Assembly: GCA_044224705.1 (NCBI GenBank)
Contig: JBGAJY010000003.1
Location: 10,458 to 74,457 of the forward strand
Reading direction: 5' to 3'
Origin: M3007 sp044224705
GTDB taxonomy: Bacteria; Bacteroidota; Bacteroidia; Chitinophagales; Saprospiraceae
Length of the DNA: 64,000 nt
Shown here: piece by piece, positions 1 to 9,022 of the stretch
Position numbering within the stretch: position 1 is the first letter of the stretch
How the letters are laid out: every line of letters begins with the position of its first letter
Position numbers and translations under genes: made by a program
Notes under the pieces: generated by a model
Databases searched by the model: none
Seen by the model: only the letters and a program-made list of their open reading frames with translations
What the model was told of the DNA's origin: nothing

Positions 1-234
1 GTCGGAAAGGGAAAGGCCCTGGTTTTGGTACTGTTTGGCAACGGAAACGACGAAGCGCAGGTTGGCCTTGGTGAGTTTTTCGAGGGCGATTTGGTCGCCC
101 TGCTTGATGCGTTTGGCGAGATCTACTTCTTCTTCGGGGGTGAGGAGGTCCACCTTGCCAATTTCCTGCAGGTACTTTTCAAGCGACTGGCTTTCGCGAT
201 TGGTGATGGACTTCGTAATTTTTAATTGCCTCAT
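1..234 (-). CDS. rpoD: RNA polymerase primary sigma factor RpoD/SigA, N-terminal part (runs off the window)
   Basis: The 78 codons seen encode the start of the housekeeping sigma factor, which directs core RNA polymerase to most promoters. The protein opens MRQLKITKSITNRESQS, followed by LEKYLQEIGKVDLLTPEEEV (region 1.2) and KLTKANLRFVVSVAKQYQ (start of region 2), the usual opening of the short Bacteroidota RpoD that lacks the long acidic region 1.1 of proteobacteria. The start ATG (complement of 232-234) fits the family length. The rest lies beyond base 1. A TACCTTTG box at 262-269 on the same strand, 28 bases upstream, is a plausible -7 element of the Bacteroidota type. Identification is firm; only the C-terminal regions 2.4 to 4 are unseen. 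Confidence 0.95.
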   Translation of the reverse strand, partial: MRQLKITKSITNRESQSLEKYLQEIGKVDLLTPEEEVDLAKRIKQGDQIALEKLTKANLRFVVSVAKQYQNQGLSLSD

Positions 235-261
235 GTGCGAACTGCTGTTGAAAAATTTTCG

Positions 262-269
262 CAAAGGTA
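262..269 (-). promoter_or_regulatory. Putative -7 promoter element of rpoD
   Basis: Read leftwards the box is TACCTTTG, a full match to the Bacteroidota -7 consensus TAnnTTTG. A weak -33 match (CTTG) lies about 21 bases upstream, inside the hairpin at 280-319. No transcription start is known; the call rests on the motif and its position ahead of rpoD. Confidence 0.45.
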
Positions 270-279
270 CGACACGAAA

Positions 280-319
280 GCCCCCGGTGTCAAGAAAAAT
301 TTTCTTTGACACCGGGGGC
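280..319 (-). terminator. Strong hairpin between the PAD gene and rpoD
   Basis: The arms GCCCCCGGTGTCA and TGACACCGGGGGC pair perfectly over 13 bases, and the A/T-rich bases between them can extend the stem. It lies 105 bases past the stop of the leftward PAD gene and 46 bases before rpoD, so it most likely ends PAD transcription and insulates rpoD. There is no long U-run directly after it on the leftward strand. Confidence 0.6.
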
Positions 320-423
320 GGCCGTTCTATTTTGAAAATAATTGGAAAATAACCCTTTAAACGTCTGTAATTAAATTTTGTTTCAGGGCAAATGTCAAGC
401 CGGTTGGGAAAATATTGTTCGTT

Positions 424-2205
424 TTACCGAACCACCAGTTTTTTCGTCGTCACGCGGTCGCCGGCGCGCAGTTCTACGAAATAGCTTCCGGCTGGGTAGC
501 GGGCAGCGTCGAGGAAATAGTTGCTGTTGCCGGTGGGTATCTGGCCTTCAAAAATGGTTTCCACCACTTGCCCCAGGGCATTGCGGACGCTGATGCTGCC
601 GCTGGTTTTGGCCGAAGCAGAAACCGGGATGCAGGTGATGGCGTTGGCGGGGTTGGGGTAAATGTCGAGCAATACGCTTTCCGGCGCTTCCGGTGCTGCG
701 CTGGTCTCCCGGACTTTGAATTTCCACCAGCCTTCCGGCGCCGGCAAGGGACGAACGCCGTTTTTACCACTTAACGAGTTGGCTTCGATATAATAATATA
801 CGGTGGAGCCTGCCGCTTGCTGCGGAATTTCGGAGACCCACACGAAGGCCGTGTCGCCGTTAATAGGGTCGTAAGGGATCATATTGACCGACTGCCAGGG
901 CTGCGCGAGGTCGGTGGTGTACCAGACCCTGGCGTTGGCGATGCCGCTGCGGTGGCGGATATGGGCAAAAACCGGATAACTCAATACAGTATCATCCACG
1001 TCTGAAAGGCGCTGGTGCACAATGTGCAGGGGATCGTTGACGCCGATCTCCTTTGTGATGCAGTGGATGGCGCCCAGAGAAGGAATGATCGCGTTGCAAT
1101 CGATTCCGACGATGTTGTAACCCGGCAGGGTTTCTTCCCAGATGCGCTGCGCCGTAGTGTCAAATTCTTCCTCATAAAAAGGCAGGATGACGGTCTTATT
1201 GACAAAAACGGCGTTGGAATAGGTCCGGTAGTCGCCATTGGTGTTCGGGTAGGCATTGTTGCCGTCGGGTGGCATGGGAATACGCACCACCCGGTAGGGC
1301 GTTCCGAAGACCGAGTGATAATTGCTCAGGACGTATTGAATATTGGCCTCGATTTGCGGCCCGTCGGCTGTGCCAGCCGGGTATTGACCTACCAGAAGCG
1401 TCTCTTCGTCCAGCAATTTCATGTGCATATCGATGTGGTGGATGGCATCGTAGGGCAGTGTCGGCATCTTGATGTACCGCTGAATTCCCATAAAATCGTG
1501 CATGATCCCGTTGATCTGGTCTTCGTCTTTCACGCTGACGCCGTAGGGGTTGCCGGCATCGTTTTCGTCGAGGATGAGTTCGGAGGCGAAGGCGGTTCCG
1601 AAGCCGTCGGACATGAAATTGCCGCCGGTATTCACCAGATCGGTGGGTGACTGCACGGTTTCGAACAAGGGCAGGTTCAGGTAAGGTGCGATGGTACGCG
1701 CCAGGGTGTCGTCTTTTTTGCGGGTGGGCCGGTTGTAGATCCAGTCGACGAGGTATAGCGAATCCACGTCGTTGGCGTACACGCAGTTGGGGCCGTAATC
1801 GCGTACCCAGATGCTGTCGTTGGGCACGATGACGAATTCGACATTACTGGAAATATCGACGCCGGCGGCGGTCAGGGTATTTTGAGCGGAGGTGACCGTG
1901 CTTTGGTTGCTGCAGCAAATGATGACGCGGCATTCTTCCCGGGCAGCGCGAACGATCTCGGTCAGGATAGCCGGCTGGGAGCGCCAGGTGATGATGAGGG
2001 CCTGAATTTCTTCAAATTCGCCCATGTGGCGCACGGGTTCGGCAGGCGGATTGGTGTATCCGGCGGCGAGCATTTCGACGGGCGACTGGTTGCGCAGCGC
2101 AGCGCGTTCAGCCGTGGTCATGAAACGCGGGAGCTCCGGATCATTGGTTTGGGCGAAAAGGCTGGCCGTAAACAGCCCGAAAAGGAGGGTAAAAATTTGG
2201 CGCAT
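424..2205 (-). CDS. Secreted peptidylarginine deiminase, PPAD-like, with T9SS sorting domain
   Basis: A 593-residue exported enzyme of the PAD_porph/agmatine deiminase family, which converts guanidino groups of arginine or agmatine to ureido groups. A signal peptide (MRQIFTLLFGLFTASLFAQ) is followed by the catalytic domain. The known PPAD catalytic set can be matched: Asp in WVRDYGP (about residue 132), His and Asp in HHIDMHMK (about 256), Asn in YSNAVFVN (about 330) and Cys in GAIHCITKE (about 382). An Ig-like region and a type A sorting domain ending in TTKKLVVR follow. Signal peptide, PAD, Ig-like domain and CTD is the layout of the Porphyromonas gingivalis enzyme, so a peptidyl-arginine substrate outside the cell is more likely than cytoplasmic agmatine. 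The start at 2205 was chosen because it places the signal peptide at the N-terminus; the open frame continues upstream into repeat DNA. Confidence 0.88.
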   Translation of the reverse strand: MRQIFTLLFGLFTASLFAQTNDPELPRFMTTAERAALRNQSPVEMLAAGYTNPPAEPVRHMGEFEEIQALIITWRSQPAILTEIVRAAREECRVIICCSNQSTVTSAQNTLTAAGVDISSNVEFVIVPNDSIWVRDYGPNCVYANDVDSLYLVDWIYNRPTRKKDDTLARTIAPYLNLPLFETVQSPTDLVNTGGNFMSDGFGTAFASELILDENDAGNPYGVSVKDEDQINGIMHDFMGIQRYIKMPTLPYDAIHHIDMHMKLLDEETLLVGQYPAGTADGPQIEANIQYVLSNYHSVFGTPYRVVRIPMPPDGNNAYPNTNGDYRTYSNAVFVNKTVILPFYEEEFDTTAQRIWEETLPGYNIVGIDCNAIIPSLGAIHCITKEIGVNDPLHIVHQRLSDVDDTVLSYPVFAHIRHRSGIANARVWYTTDLAQPWQSVNMIPYDPINGDTAFVWVSEIPQQAAGSTVYYYIEANSLSGKNGVRPLPAPEGWWKFKVRETSAAPEAPESVLLDIYPNPANAITCIPVSASAKTSGSISVRNALGQVVETIFEGQIPTGNSNYFLDAARYPAGSYFVELRAGDRVTTKKLVVR

Positions 2206-2550
2206 GGCGATGTTGTGTTTGAATGTTACGGATTTCTTTGGTTCAAAGTACCGGGTTTTTAGGCAAATTTTGAAACGGCGTGACTTTCGAAGGCTCATGA
2301 TGCAATAGGGTAAGTAACAAGACAATCCGCTTTCGCCTGAATCTATGACGGGGCAAAAAGAAAGCGGCGTGCCATTGCACACCGCTTGTAACAAAACCCA
2401 TTCTATCGTATGAAGCAAAACTGTTTCTTTGATCGGTACACGGTCTTCGGTACGCGGTGCACGGATTACAATGCACGGTGCGTGACCCATTCGCTTTACC
2501 GCAATCGTTTTCCGTGTACCGTGTACCGGAAACCGTGTACCGGGAGCGTT
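2206..2550. other. Intergenic stretch with repeat-rich inverted arms
   Basis: No gene is supported between the CRP-family gene and the PAD gene. The open frames here are extensions without family signal. The notable content is the long imperfect inverted repeat at 2434-2542, listed separately; the remainder is the leader of the PAD gene. Confidence 0.6.
2434..2542. repeat. Imperfect inverted repeat built of CGGTACACGG-like units
   Basis: The left arm 2434-2464 and right arm 2512-2542 are 31 bases each and pair with about five mismatches. Each arm contains several copies of a CGGTACACGG-type decamer, so the unit repeats directly as well as inversely. A further variant (ATGCACGGTGCGTG) lies in the loop. 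The element sits just after the stop of the CRP-family gene and could act as its terminator, or be a small non-autonomous repeat. Confidence 0.7.
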
Positions 2551-3237
2551 TCAAACGGCCATGGGAAGCGCGTTGAGGTCGCGGAAAAGGATTTTTTTAC
2601 GGTTGAAATACAACACGTTGGTGCGTTTCAGGTGGTTCAGGACGGCGGTGACCATCTGGCGGCTGGTGCCGGTAAGGTCGGCGATGTCCTGGTGGGTCAT
2701 ATTGTGTTTGACGAGGGTTTCAAAACCCACGCGTTTGCCTTGTTCGTGGCCCATTTGCTGTAAAAATTCCATGATGCGGCTCTTGGAGTCCTTCAAAACG
2801 ACTTTTTCCAGCTGGGTTTCGGTGTAGCGGAGCCGTGCGCCGAGGAAGTGGAGCAGCGACTGGGCGAAAGCGAAATTGCGTCGCATCACATTCAGCACAG
2901 TGGCGCTGTCGAGTTCCAGTACTTCGGCGAACTCATCCATCACGTACGCAAAATCGCGGCGTTGCACGTCGCCCGTCAGGCAGGATTCGCCAAAAAGGCT
3001 TTCGGGCCGCACGACGTATTTGATGATGTCTTTTTTCTCGGCATGCACGGCTACTTTTATCAGACCTTTGAGGAGAAAATAGACCTTTGCCGCAGCCTGG
3101 CCGGGTTTGTAAATGACCTGGTGTTTGGCGTAGGTCTGTACCGTGGCGGTTTGGTGAAGCAGCATACGTTCTTCGGGCAGCAGCACAGCGAAGAGCGCTG
3201 AATTTTCAAGGATCGGCAGAGTAGTTTTCGTGTCCAT
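2551..3237 (-). CDS. CRP/FNR-family transcriptional regulator
   Basis: A 228-residue cytoplasmic regulator. Residues about 20-120 form the cyclic-nucleotide-binding-type beta roll (KHQVIYKPGQAAAKVYFLLK, then FGESCLTGD), joined by the long C helix to a winged helix-turn-helix near 170-215 (THQDIADLTGTSRQMVTAVL). No FNR-type cysteine cluster is seen at the N-terminus. The effector cannot be read from sequence; the Arg-Ser contact of classical CRP for cAMP is not obvious. The start at 3237 matches usual family length, whereas the open frame runs 54 codons further upstream with basic, low-similarity sequence. It points away from the sigma gene at 3504, so the two are divergently transcribed and may share control. 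Confidence 0.85.
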   Translation of the reverse strand: MDTKTTLPILENSALFAVLLPEERMLLHQTATVQTYAKHQVIYKPGQAAAKVYFLLKGLIKVAVHAEKKDIIKYVVRPESLFGESCLTGDVQRRDFAYVMDEFAEVLELDSATVLNVMRRNFAFAQSLLHFLGARLRYTETQLEKVVLKDSKSRIMEFLQQMGHEQGKRVGFETLVKHNMTHQDIADLTGTSRQMVTAVLNHLKRTNVLYFNRKKILFRDLNALPMAV

Positions 3238-3503
3238 TCGCAAGAGTAGTAAGGTAGTTTGTGTTGCTCGGTCGCGTTTGTTTGTGAAGGAAAGACAGGG
3301 CATCCTGCCAAATCCCCTATGCCGCCGTCCGATAATTTTTTGCCGGGCGAAACTCTTTGGGGACTTATTTTTTCTTCTGTCCACTTTTTTTGAAATCATA
3401 TTTTAAAACGGATTCTATTTTTGCCAAATGATTTTGTTTTGATACGGCCTGTATGGTGTTTTCCAAATAAAAATTTTTTGGTCATCCGTCGACAATTTGA
3501 GCA

Positions 3504-4130
3504 TTGGAAACCTTGCCTGACATAAAAAATTCGCCCGATCCCTCGGATCTTGCCTGGCTGGAATCCCTGAGCAGGGGAGACGAATCTGCATTGCGGCGCA
3601 TTTTCGATCGGTACTATCCGCTGCTGCTGGGCGATGTGTACCGTTTGATACCTGATGAATCGACCTGTCAGGACCTGGCACAGGAGGTTTTTGTCGAGCT
3701 GTGGCGCAAACGCGCCGAGCTGGATATCCGGATCTCCCTGCGGGCCTACCTGCGGCGCGCGGCGATCAACCGGGCGCTGAACCACATCAAAACCCAGCGC
3801 CGCTTTGTGCTCGAAGGAGACGACGAATCGGCCCGTGGCACGGCGGACACTTCCCTCTCGGATATCGACCACAAGCATCGTCAGGAATCGCTCGAAGCGG
3901 CGCTGCACAGCGCCGTGGACGCCTTGCCGGAAAAGTGCCGGCTGGTTTTTTCCCTCAGCCGCTTCGAACAGATGTCGCACCGCCAAATTGCCGAACAATT
4001 GGGCATTTCCGTCAAAACCATTGAAAATCAGATTACTAAGGCCATCAAACTCTTGCGCGAAGCCTTAACCCGACACGCCGATTTGTCGCCGGTTGTCATT
4101 TGGGCGCTAAAATGGTGGTGGTGGGGATAG
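3504..4130 (+). CDS. ECF RNA polymerase sigma factor, FecI-like
   Basis: A sigma-70 family protein of about 208 residues with region 2 (DESALRRIFDRYYPLLLGDV, then CQDLAQEVFVELWRKRAEL) and region 4 (ALPEKCRLVFSLSRFEQMSH, then IAEQLGISVKTIENQITKAI). It recruits RNA polymerase to promoters of its own regulon and is normally held by the neighbouring FecR. The best start is TTG at 3504; no in-frame ATG lies near the beginning of the conserved region. The C-terminus ends in an odd WWWWG run. FecR follows after 61 bases, then a TonB receptor with an STN domain, the usual partners. Family assignment is firm; the signal sensed is unknown. Confidence 0.9.
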   Translation: METLPDIKNSPDPSDLAWLESLSRGDESALRRIFDRYYPLLLGDVYRLIPDESTCQDLAQEVFVELWRKRAELDIRISLRAYLRRAAINRALNHIKTQRRFVLEGDDESARGTADTSLSDIDHKHRQESLEAALHSAVDALPEKCRLVFSLSRFEQMSHRQIAEQLGISVKTIENQITKAIKLLREALTRHADLSPVVIWALKWWWWG

Positions 4131-4191
4131 GGGAACCAGCCACCATGATTGTCTTTGTTGAAGAAAACCGACTACCCAGAAACAATACACA

Positions 4192-5193
4192 ATGAAAGAG
4201 AACGACTACCTCCTTTTACTTCAAAAACAACTGAACGGACCGCTCGCTCCCAGCGAGCAATCCGCGCTGGAGGAATGGTTGCGACAATCGGCCGACCATC
4301 AGCAAATGGCCGAGGATATTCGCCGCATTTGGGCCGCCACGGCTGGATACCAACCGGCATTTACCCCCAACCTGGACGCGGATTTTGAAAAAGTCCGCGC
4401 CAAAATTCGCGCTGCCGAAGCTACGCCCACAGCAAAACGCCTTTCCATCAACCGTCAATTCCTGCGCGCCGCTGCGGCCATCCTGGTGCTCGTGGCAGCC
4501 GTATGGACTTACCGCGAATTCAGCGCTCCCGTTGGTGTAGACCGCGTGGAATTCGCTGACAATCAACCCAAAAGACTGCTCGAACTGGCTGACGGCTCGA
4601 AAGTCTGGCTGCGTCAGGGAAGCCGACTTGAATTTCCAGAAACCTTCCGCCAAAACGAACGCCGCGTCCGACTGAGCGGCGAAGCTTATTTTGAAGTCTC
4701 GCACGACGCCTCACGCCCTTTCCGCGTCGAAACGGCCGCCGGTGAGCTGGTGGAAGTGCTCGGCACGCAGTTCAATATCCGCACCGATGCCGACAACCCT
4801 ACCGCCGTGCTCGTGCGCAGCGGCAAAGTCCGTTTTTCACCCGACGGCCGGCAGGAAGGCGCGTACCTGACCGCAGGTAAAAAGGCCGTTTATGACAAAA
4901 AATCCGCAAAAATCACGCTGAGCGACGTCGTTTCGTTCAACGAACTAGCCTGGCAGGCCGGCGGACTTGAATTCATCCACACGCCGCTTTCACAAGTGGT
5001 GCGCGACCTCGAAAGCTGGTACAACGTACGCATTACCCTCAACAATCCGGCCCTGGCCGATTGCCCGCACACGGCCCCGCTCACCAACCAGCCCATCGAT
5101 CAGGTCCTCAGCGGACTGGCCCTGACCTACCAATTACAGGTCAAAAAAACTGCCCCCGGCGTTTACGAGTTGTCGGGCGGCATTTGTCGATAA
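4192..5193 (+). CDS. FecR-family anti-sigma factor
   Basis: A 333-residue inner-membrane regulator. The N-terminal cytoplasmic part (about 1-85) is the sigma-binding region with the family pattern SEQSALEEWLRQSADHQQM; one membrane helix lies near 88-106 (FLRAAAAILVLVAAVWTY). The periplasmic FecR domain follows (LADGSKVWLRQGSRLEFPE, RRVRLSGEAYFEVSHDASRP, LGTQFNIR), then the C-terminal DUF4974-type region (EFIHTPLSQVVRDLESWYNV). It is expected to pass a signal from the STN domain of the next gene's receptor to the sigma factor encoded just upstream. Order, spacing and orientation match the FecI-FecR-FecA arrangement. Confidence 0.92.
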   Translation: MKENDYLLLLQKQLNGPLAPSEQSALEEWLRQSADHQQMAEDIRRIWAATAGYQPAFTPNLDADFEKVRAKIRAAEATPTAKRLSINRQFLRAAAAILVLVAAVWTYREFSAPVGVDRVEFADNQPKRLLELADGSKVWLRQGSRLEFPETFRQNERRVRLSGEAYFEVSHDASRPFRVETAAGELVEVLGTQFNIRTDADNPTAVLVRSGKVRFSPDGRQEGAYLTAGKKAVYDKKSAKITLSDVVSFNELAWQAGGLEFIHTPLSQVVRDLESWYNVRITLNNPALADCPHTAPLTNQPIDQVLSGLALTYQLQVKKTAPGVYELSGGICR

Positions 5194-5264
5194 TCTACGC
5201 GGGGGCCGATCAACCCTTTTTTTAGCCAGCGGCGCATTAACTTTCGGCTTTGTTTGTCGCCATC

Positions 5265-7936
5265 ATGCTGCTCCGGGCCTTCACCCTGCTGGCTGTCGCC
5301 GGCTTTTTTTCGAACCCCCTTTCTGCACAAAATCCACTGACTCAGGTCATTGATTTTGAATGCCGGGCATGCCTTCCGGCCAATGCCCTGGTGCAGCTCA
5401 GCCGTCAAACGGGTGTCAACATCGTTTTCAGCGATCGTTTTTTCAGCCGTTGCGCCGCGACGGACTTCCATGCCAGCCAAAAAACGCTCGCGGAAGTGCT
5501 CGACCAGATCGGGAGCTGCGCTCCCGTGGCCTACCGCGTAGTGGACAATCAGGTCGTTTATTTTCGAAAAAACCAGCGATTCACCCTCAGTGGATACATT
5601 TCTGATGCAGAAACGGGTGAACGCCTCATTGGCGCCGGCGTCAGGGTATTGGCAGAAAACGGCGCCGTGGCCGTTACCAATGAGTTCGGTTTTTTCAGCC
5701 TCAACCTCGAGGAAGGCGAATACCGTATCCTGATCAATTATATCGGCTACTCACCGGAAGAGACCCGGGTGAGTATAAAGGCGAGCAGGATGATCAAAAT
5801 CGACCTGAGGCCAGGGCGAAATTTGCCCGAAGTCGTGGTCTCTGCATTGCCGGTCAGCGTGAGCCACGTGCGGAGCCAGGAAGCCCGCCAAAGCCTGCCC
5901 CTGGCCGAACTGCCCAGTCTGCCTATGCCTGCCGGCGAGGCCGACCTGATCCGCCTGACAGCACTCCAGCCCGGTGTGCAAACCGGTGTGGACGGATTGG
6001 GCGGACTACACGTGCGCGGCGGCAATGCCGATCAAAACCTGATCCTGCTCGACGACGTGCCGGTGTACAACCCGGGTCATGCCCTCGGGCTTTACTCGAT
6101 TTTCAATCCTAAAACCCTGAGCAGCGCGCGGTTATGGAAAGGAGATTTTCCGGCCCGATACGGCAGCAGAGCCTCGTCGGTACTCGATGTGCGCACCCGC
6201 GACGGTAATTTTAACCGCTACGAAGCCAGCGCTTCCGTGGGGCTGCTGGCTTCTTCCGGCACCCNNNNNNNNNNNNNNNNNNNNNNNNNNNNATCGGTAA
6301 AAAAAAGAACTGCTCCTTTCTCGCCAGCGGGCGCGGCACTTACTTCGCCCCCTGGATTCGTTTTTTCAACCAGCGGGAAAACCTGATCACATTCAGCGGC
6401 GACGATGTGGCCTATCGTTTTTTCGACGGCAGTTTGAAACTAAACTATGTGATGTCCGAACGTAACCGCCTGTATTTCAGTATTTATCGCGGCGGCGACG
6501 TGTTTCGCGACGAGTTCAGGCAGACTTACACCTATCCCGAAAGTTTTGTGACCGACCGATACAACCTATCCTCCAAATGGGGCAACGGCATCGCTGCGCT
6601 GCGCTGGAACCACCTGTTGCGCAAAAACCTGTTCACGAATACGACCTTGCGGTACAGCCGTTTTTATTACCAGAGCAATCTTTCGTTCAATTCGACGGCG
6701 CAGTTCCCTTCGGGCAAACAAACCGTTTTGCAGGACTACGGTCGGGTGTACCAGACCCTCATCCGCGACTGGTCTATCAAGTCGGACTTTACGTGGTACA
6801 CCTCCGAACGGGTCACTTTGCGCTGGGGATTGGCTTACACGTTTCATGATTTCCGCCCGGGAGCTCTTAGCGTCAACTTCTTATTGTCGGGTCAGGTAGG
6901 CAGCAACATTGATTCCCTGGCCCTGATCTTGCGCAACAACGAGCGCCTGGGTGCCGACGAATCCGAAGGCTATGTGGATGTCGAATGGCGCTTCGGCCAC
7001 AGCTGGAAGCTCGACGCGGGGCTGAATGCCTCCGATTTTCAGGTGCGGAACACCTCGTATCCATCACTTTTGCCACGCATCCGACTGGAATATGCCACGC
7101 CGCAAGGCTGGTCGTATTGGGCGGGCTACCACCGGATGTCGCAGAATTTGCATCAGATCGGCTCCTTTAATATCAGCCTGCCGTTCGAACTTTGGGTGCC
7201 CTCCACCGCCAAGGTCAAGCCGGAGCTCGTAGGGCAGTTTTCAGCCGGATTCGGCTGGCAACGCAACGGATGGCGCTGGCAGGTGGAAGGCTACCGGAAA
7301 CGCCTGGACCGGGTGCTTACCTTCCTCTCCAGCAACGATGCCCTCACTTCCGTAGGGGCGGAGGATGCCGCAGGTTGGGAGGACCGGATCGCAGAGGGCA
7401 CAGGCACCGCCCGGGGGCTGGAATTTTTATTTGAAAAAAATCGCGGCAAAACTACCTGGTCTGTCGCCTACGCATTGTCGGAATCCATCCGCCAATTCCC
7501 CGATTTGAATTCCGGAAGGCCTTTCCCGTATCGTTTCGACCGGCGGCACGACCTGAAAGTGAGTTTGCGGCAACGTATTTGTAATTGGCTGGACACAGAG
7601 GTTTTGTGGACGTTTTCTACGGGTAATCCCATTACTTTGTCCGCTGTTAAATTCCAGCACCTGAGTCCGGAAGGCGAAGTGGCCCGCGAGGTGTTTGCCT
7701 ACACGGAAGTAAACGGCTACCGACTGCCGGCTTACCACCGCCTGGATGCGTCCCTCAACGCGCATTGGGCCGGACGCAAGGTGCGGCACGCCGTGCAACT
7801 GGGAGTTTACAATGCTTATGACCGCGCCAATCCGTTCTTCATCTACGTGGATGCTGGAAGTGGCGTGAAAGGCCGTGCGATTCAGTACACTTTATTGCCG
7901 GTTTTGCCGGCTTTGCGATACGAGATAAAATTTTAA
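5265..7936 (+). CDS. TonB-dependent receptor with STN signalling domain (interrupted by assembly gap)
   Basis: An outer-membrane receptor. After a signal peptide (MLLRAFTLLAVAGFFSNPLSAQ) come an STN domain (about 25-100) that contacts FecR, a carboxypeptidase-regulatory-like domain (SGYISDAETGERLIGAGVRV) and a plug (LGGLHVRGGNADQNLILLDD). The beta barrel fills the rest and ends in ALRYEIKF. The reading frame before the 28-N gap (6265-6292) differs from that after it, where translation resumes IGKKKNCSFLASGRGTY. Because gap length is arbitrary, this is best read as one gene rather than two. ATG 5265 is preferred to the TTG at 5250 because the signal peptide then starts cleanly. The DUF4249 gene follows after 7 bases; such receptor-DUF4249 pairs are common in Bacteroidota. 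The substrate is unknown. Confidence 0.88.
6265..6292. other. Assembly gap (28 N)
   Basis: Twenty-eight undetermined bases lie in the region between plug and barrel of the TonB receptor. The true number of missing bases is unknown and must restore the reading frame if the gene is intact. Confidence 0.99.
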
Positions 7937-7943
7937 TCCGTCC

Positions 7944-8864
7944 ATGCGACCCTATATCGTATTGAAATTCAGTTTGTTGGCTCTGATACTGCTCACGCGC
8001 TGCGCCCGTGAGATTCAGATCGATTTGCCCGATGAGCCTGCAAAAATTGTAGCGATCAGTCATTTCACGCCCGATGAACCGTTCCGGGTACGGGTCACCC
8101 TGAGCCGGCCGTCCTATTCAGCCGGCGCCCCGGAAGTGCCCGACGATGCCACGGTGGCCATTTACCGAAACGGCAGTTTTTTGGAACAATTGGTTTTTGA
8201 TAAAAATACGGAATATTGGCAAGGCGCCAGCATGCCCGAACCCGGCATCGGATACGCGCTTTCCGTGCATTCCGACGGCTTGCCCGATGCGGGCGGCGCC
8301 AGTGTAGTGCCTGTGCACTACCCCCTGTTGCCAGTACAAATCGATTGGAACAACATGCGTATCGTGGCGTGGGACAGCGTTCGGCAGGCGCTCAGGGTAC
8401 CTCTGGAGCTGCGGCCGGAACAAATGCCGGAAACCGACCGTTTTTTCGCGTTTAGTCTGCGGCACGAGATCGAGGTATTTCAGGTGATCAATGGCCAGGA
8501 AATTCCCGACTATTCCTACGAAGGCAGCTCCACTTTTCTGACCGACGGTCGTACGTTGTCGCTCCTGCACAGCATCCCGGAGCCCGTGGTGCTGATCGAT
8601 CAGAAGTACTGGGACGACAACCGCGAGTCGATCCGGCTGGATGCACTGGTGCCGTTTGATCCCGCGTTTGAAAAACCGCGCAGGCTTCTGGTCGAGTGGC
8701 GCACCTTGTCCGGAGAATTTTACCGCTACCACCTCTCGCTGGCCCGCCAGGGCGACAACCTGCCGCTGGGCGACCCCGATGCTGTGTACAATAACATCGT
8801 CGGCGGATACGGGAATTTTTCGGGATATTCGGTCACGGTGGATGCGGTTGATCTTCAGTTCTGA
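7944..8864 (+). CDS. DUF4249 lipoprotein, partner of the TonB receptor
   Basis: A 306-residue predicted surface or periplasmic lipoprotein. The N-terminus MRPYIVLKFSLLALILLTRC ends in a lipobox-like LTRC, giving a lipid-modified cysteine near residue 20. The sequence CAREIQIDLPDEPAKIVAI and the later VNGYGNFSG-like stretch (NNIVGGYGNFSGYSV near the C-terminus) are typical of DUF4249. It starts 7 bases after the receptor stop and is clearly cotranscribed. DUF4249 proteins regularly sit beside STN- or carboxypeptidase-regulatory-type TonB receptors and are thought to cover the receptor or help capture ligand, but no molecular function is proven. No terminator is evident after it. Confidence 0.85.
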   Translation: MRPYIVLKFSLLALILLTRCAREIQIDLPDEPAKIVAISHFTPDEPFRVRVTLSRPSYSAGAPEVPDDATVAIYRNGSFLEQLVFDKNTEYWQGASMPEPGIGYALSVHSDGLPDAGGASVVPVHYPLLPVQIDWNNMRIVAWDSVRQALRVPLELRPEQMPETDRFFAFSLRHEIEVFQVINGQEIPDYSYEGSSTFLTDGRTLSLLHSIPEPVVLIDQKYWDDNRESIRLDALVPFDPAFEKPRRLLVEWRTLSGEFYRYHLSLARQGDNLPLGDPDAVYNNIVGGYGNFSGYSVTVDAVDLQF

Positions 8865-8967
8865 ACCAAATCCGGATTTGCCCGCCAGGACGCCTTTTTT
8901 TGGTAAAAAACTGTCCAGCTGACGAGAATCACTAACTACGATGCGCTCGCCCGGGAAATATTTTGCC

Positions 8968-8975
8968 TACTTTTG
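8968..8975 (+). promoter_or_regulatory. Putative -7 promoter element of mdh
   Basis: TACTTTTG matches the Bacteroidota -7 consensus TAnnTTTG and lies 47 bases upstream of the mdh start. No good -33 TTTG is found at the expected distance, so this is a half-supported call. Confidence 0.35.
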
Positions 8976-9022
8976 CCGCCCTCAGAAACATTCTTTTTTC
9001 CATCAAAATTTGCCTGTAACCA

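Noticed and set aside
5250..6386. Two separate TonB genes either side of 6265-6292
   Set aside because: The frame difference is explained by a run of N of arbitrary length; plug and barrel halves are complementary parts of one receptor.
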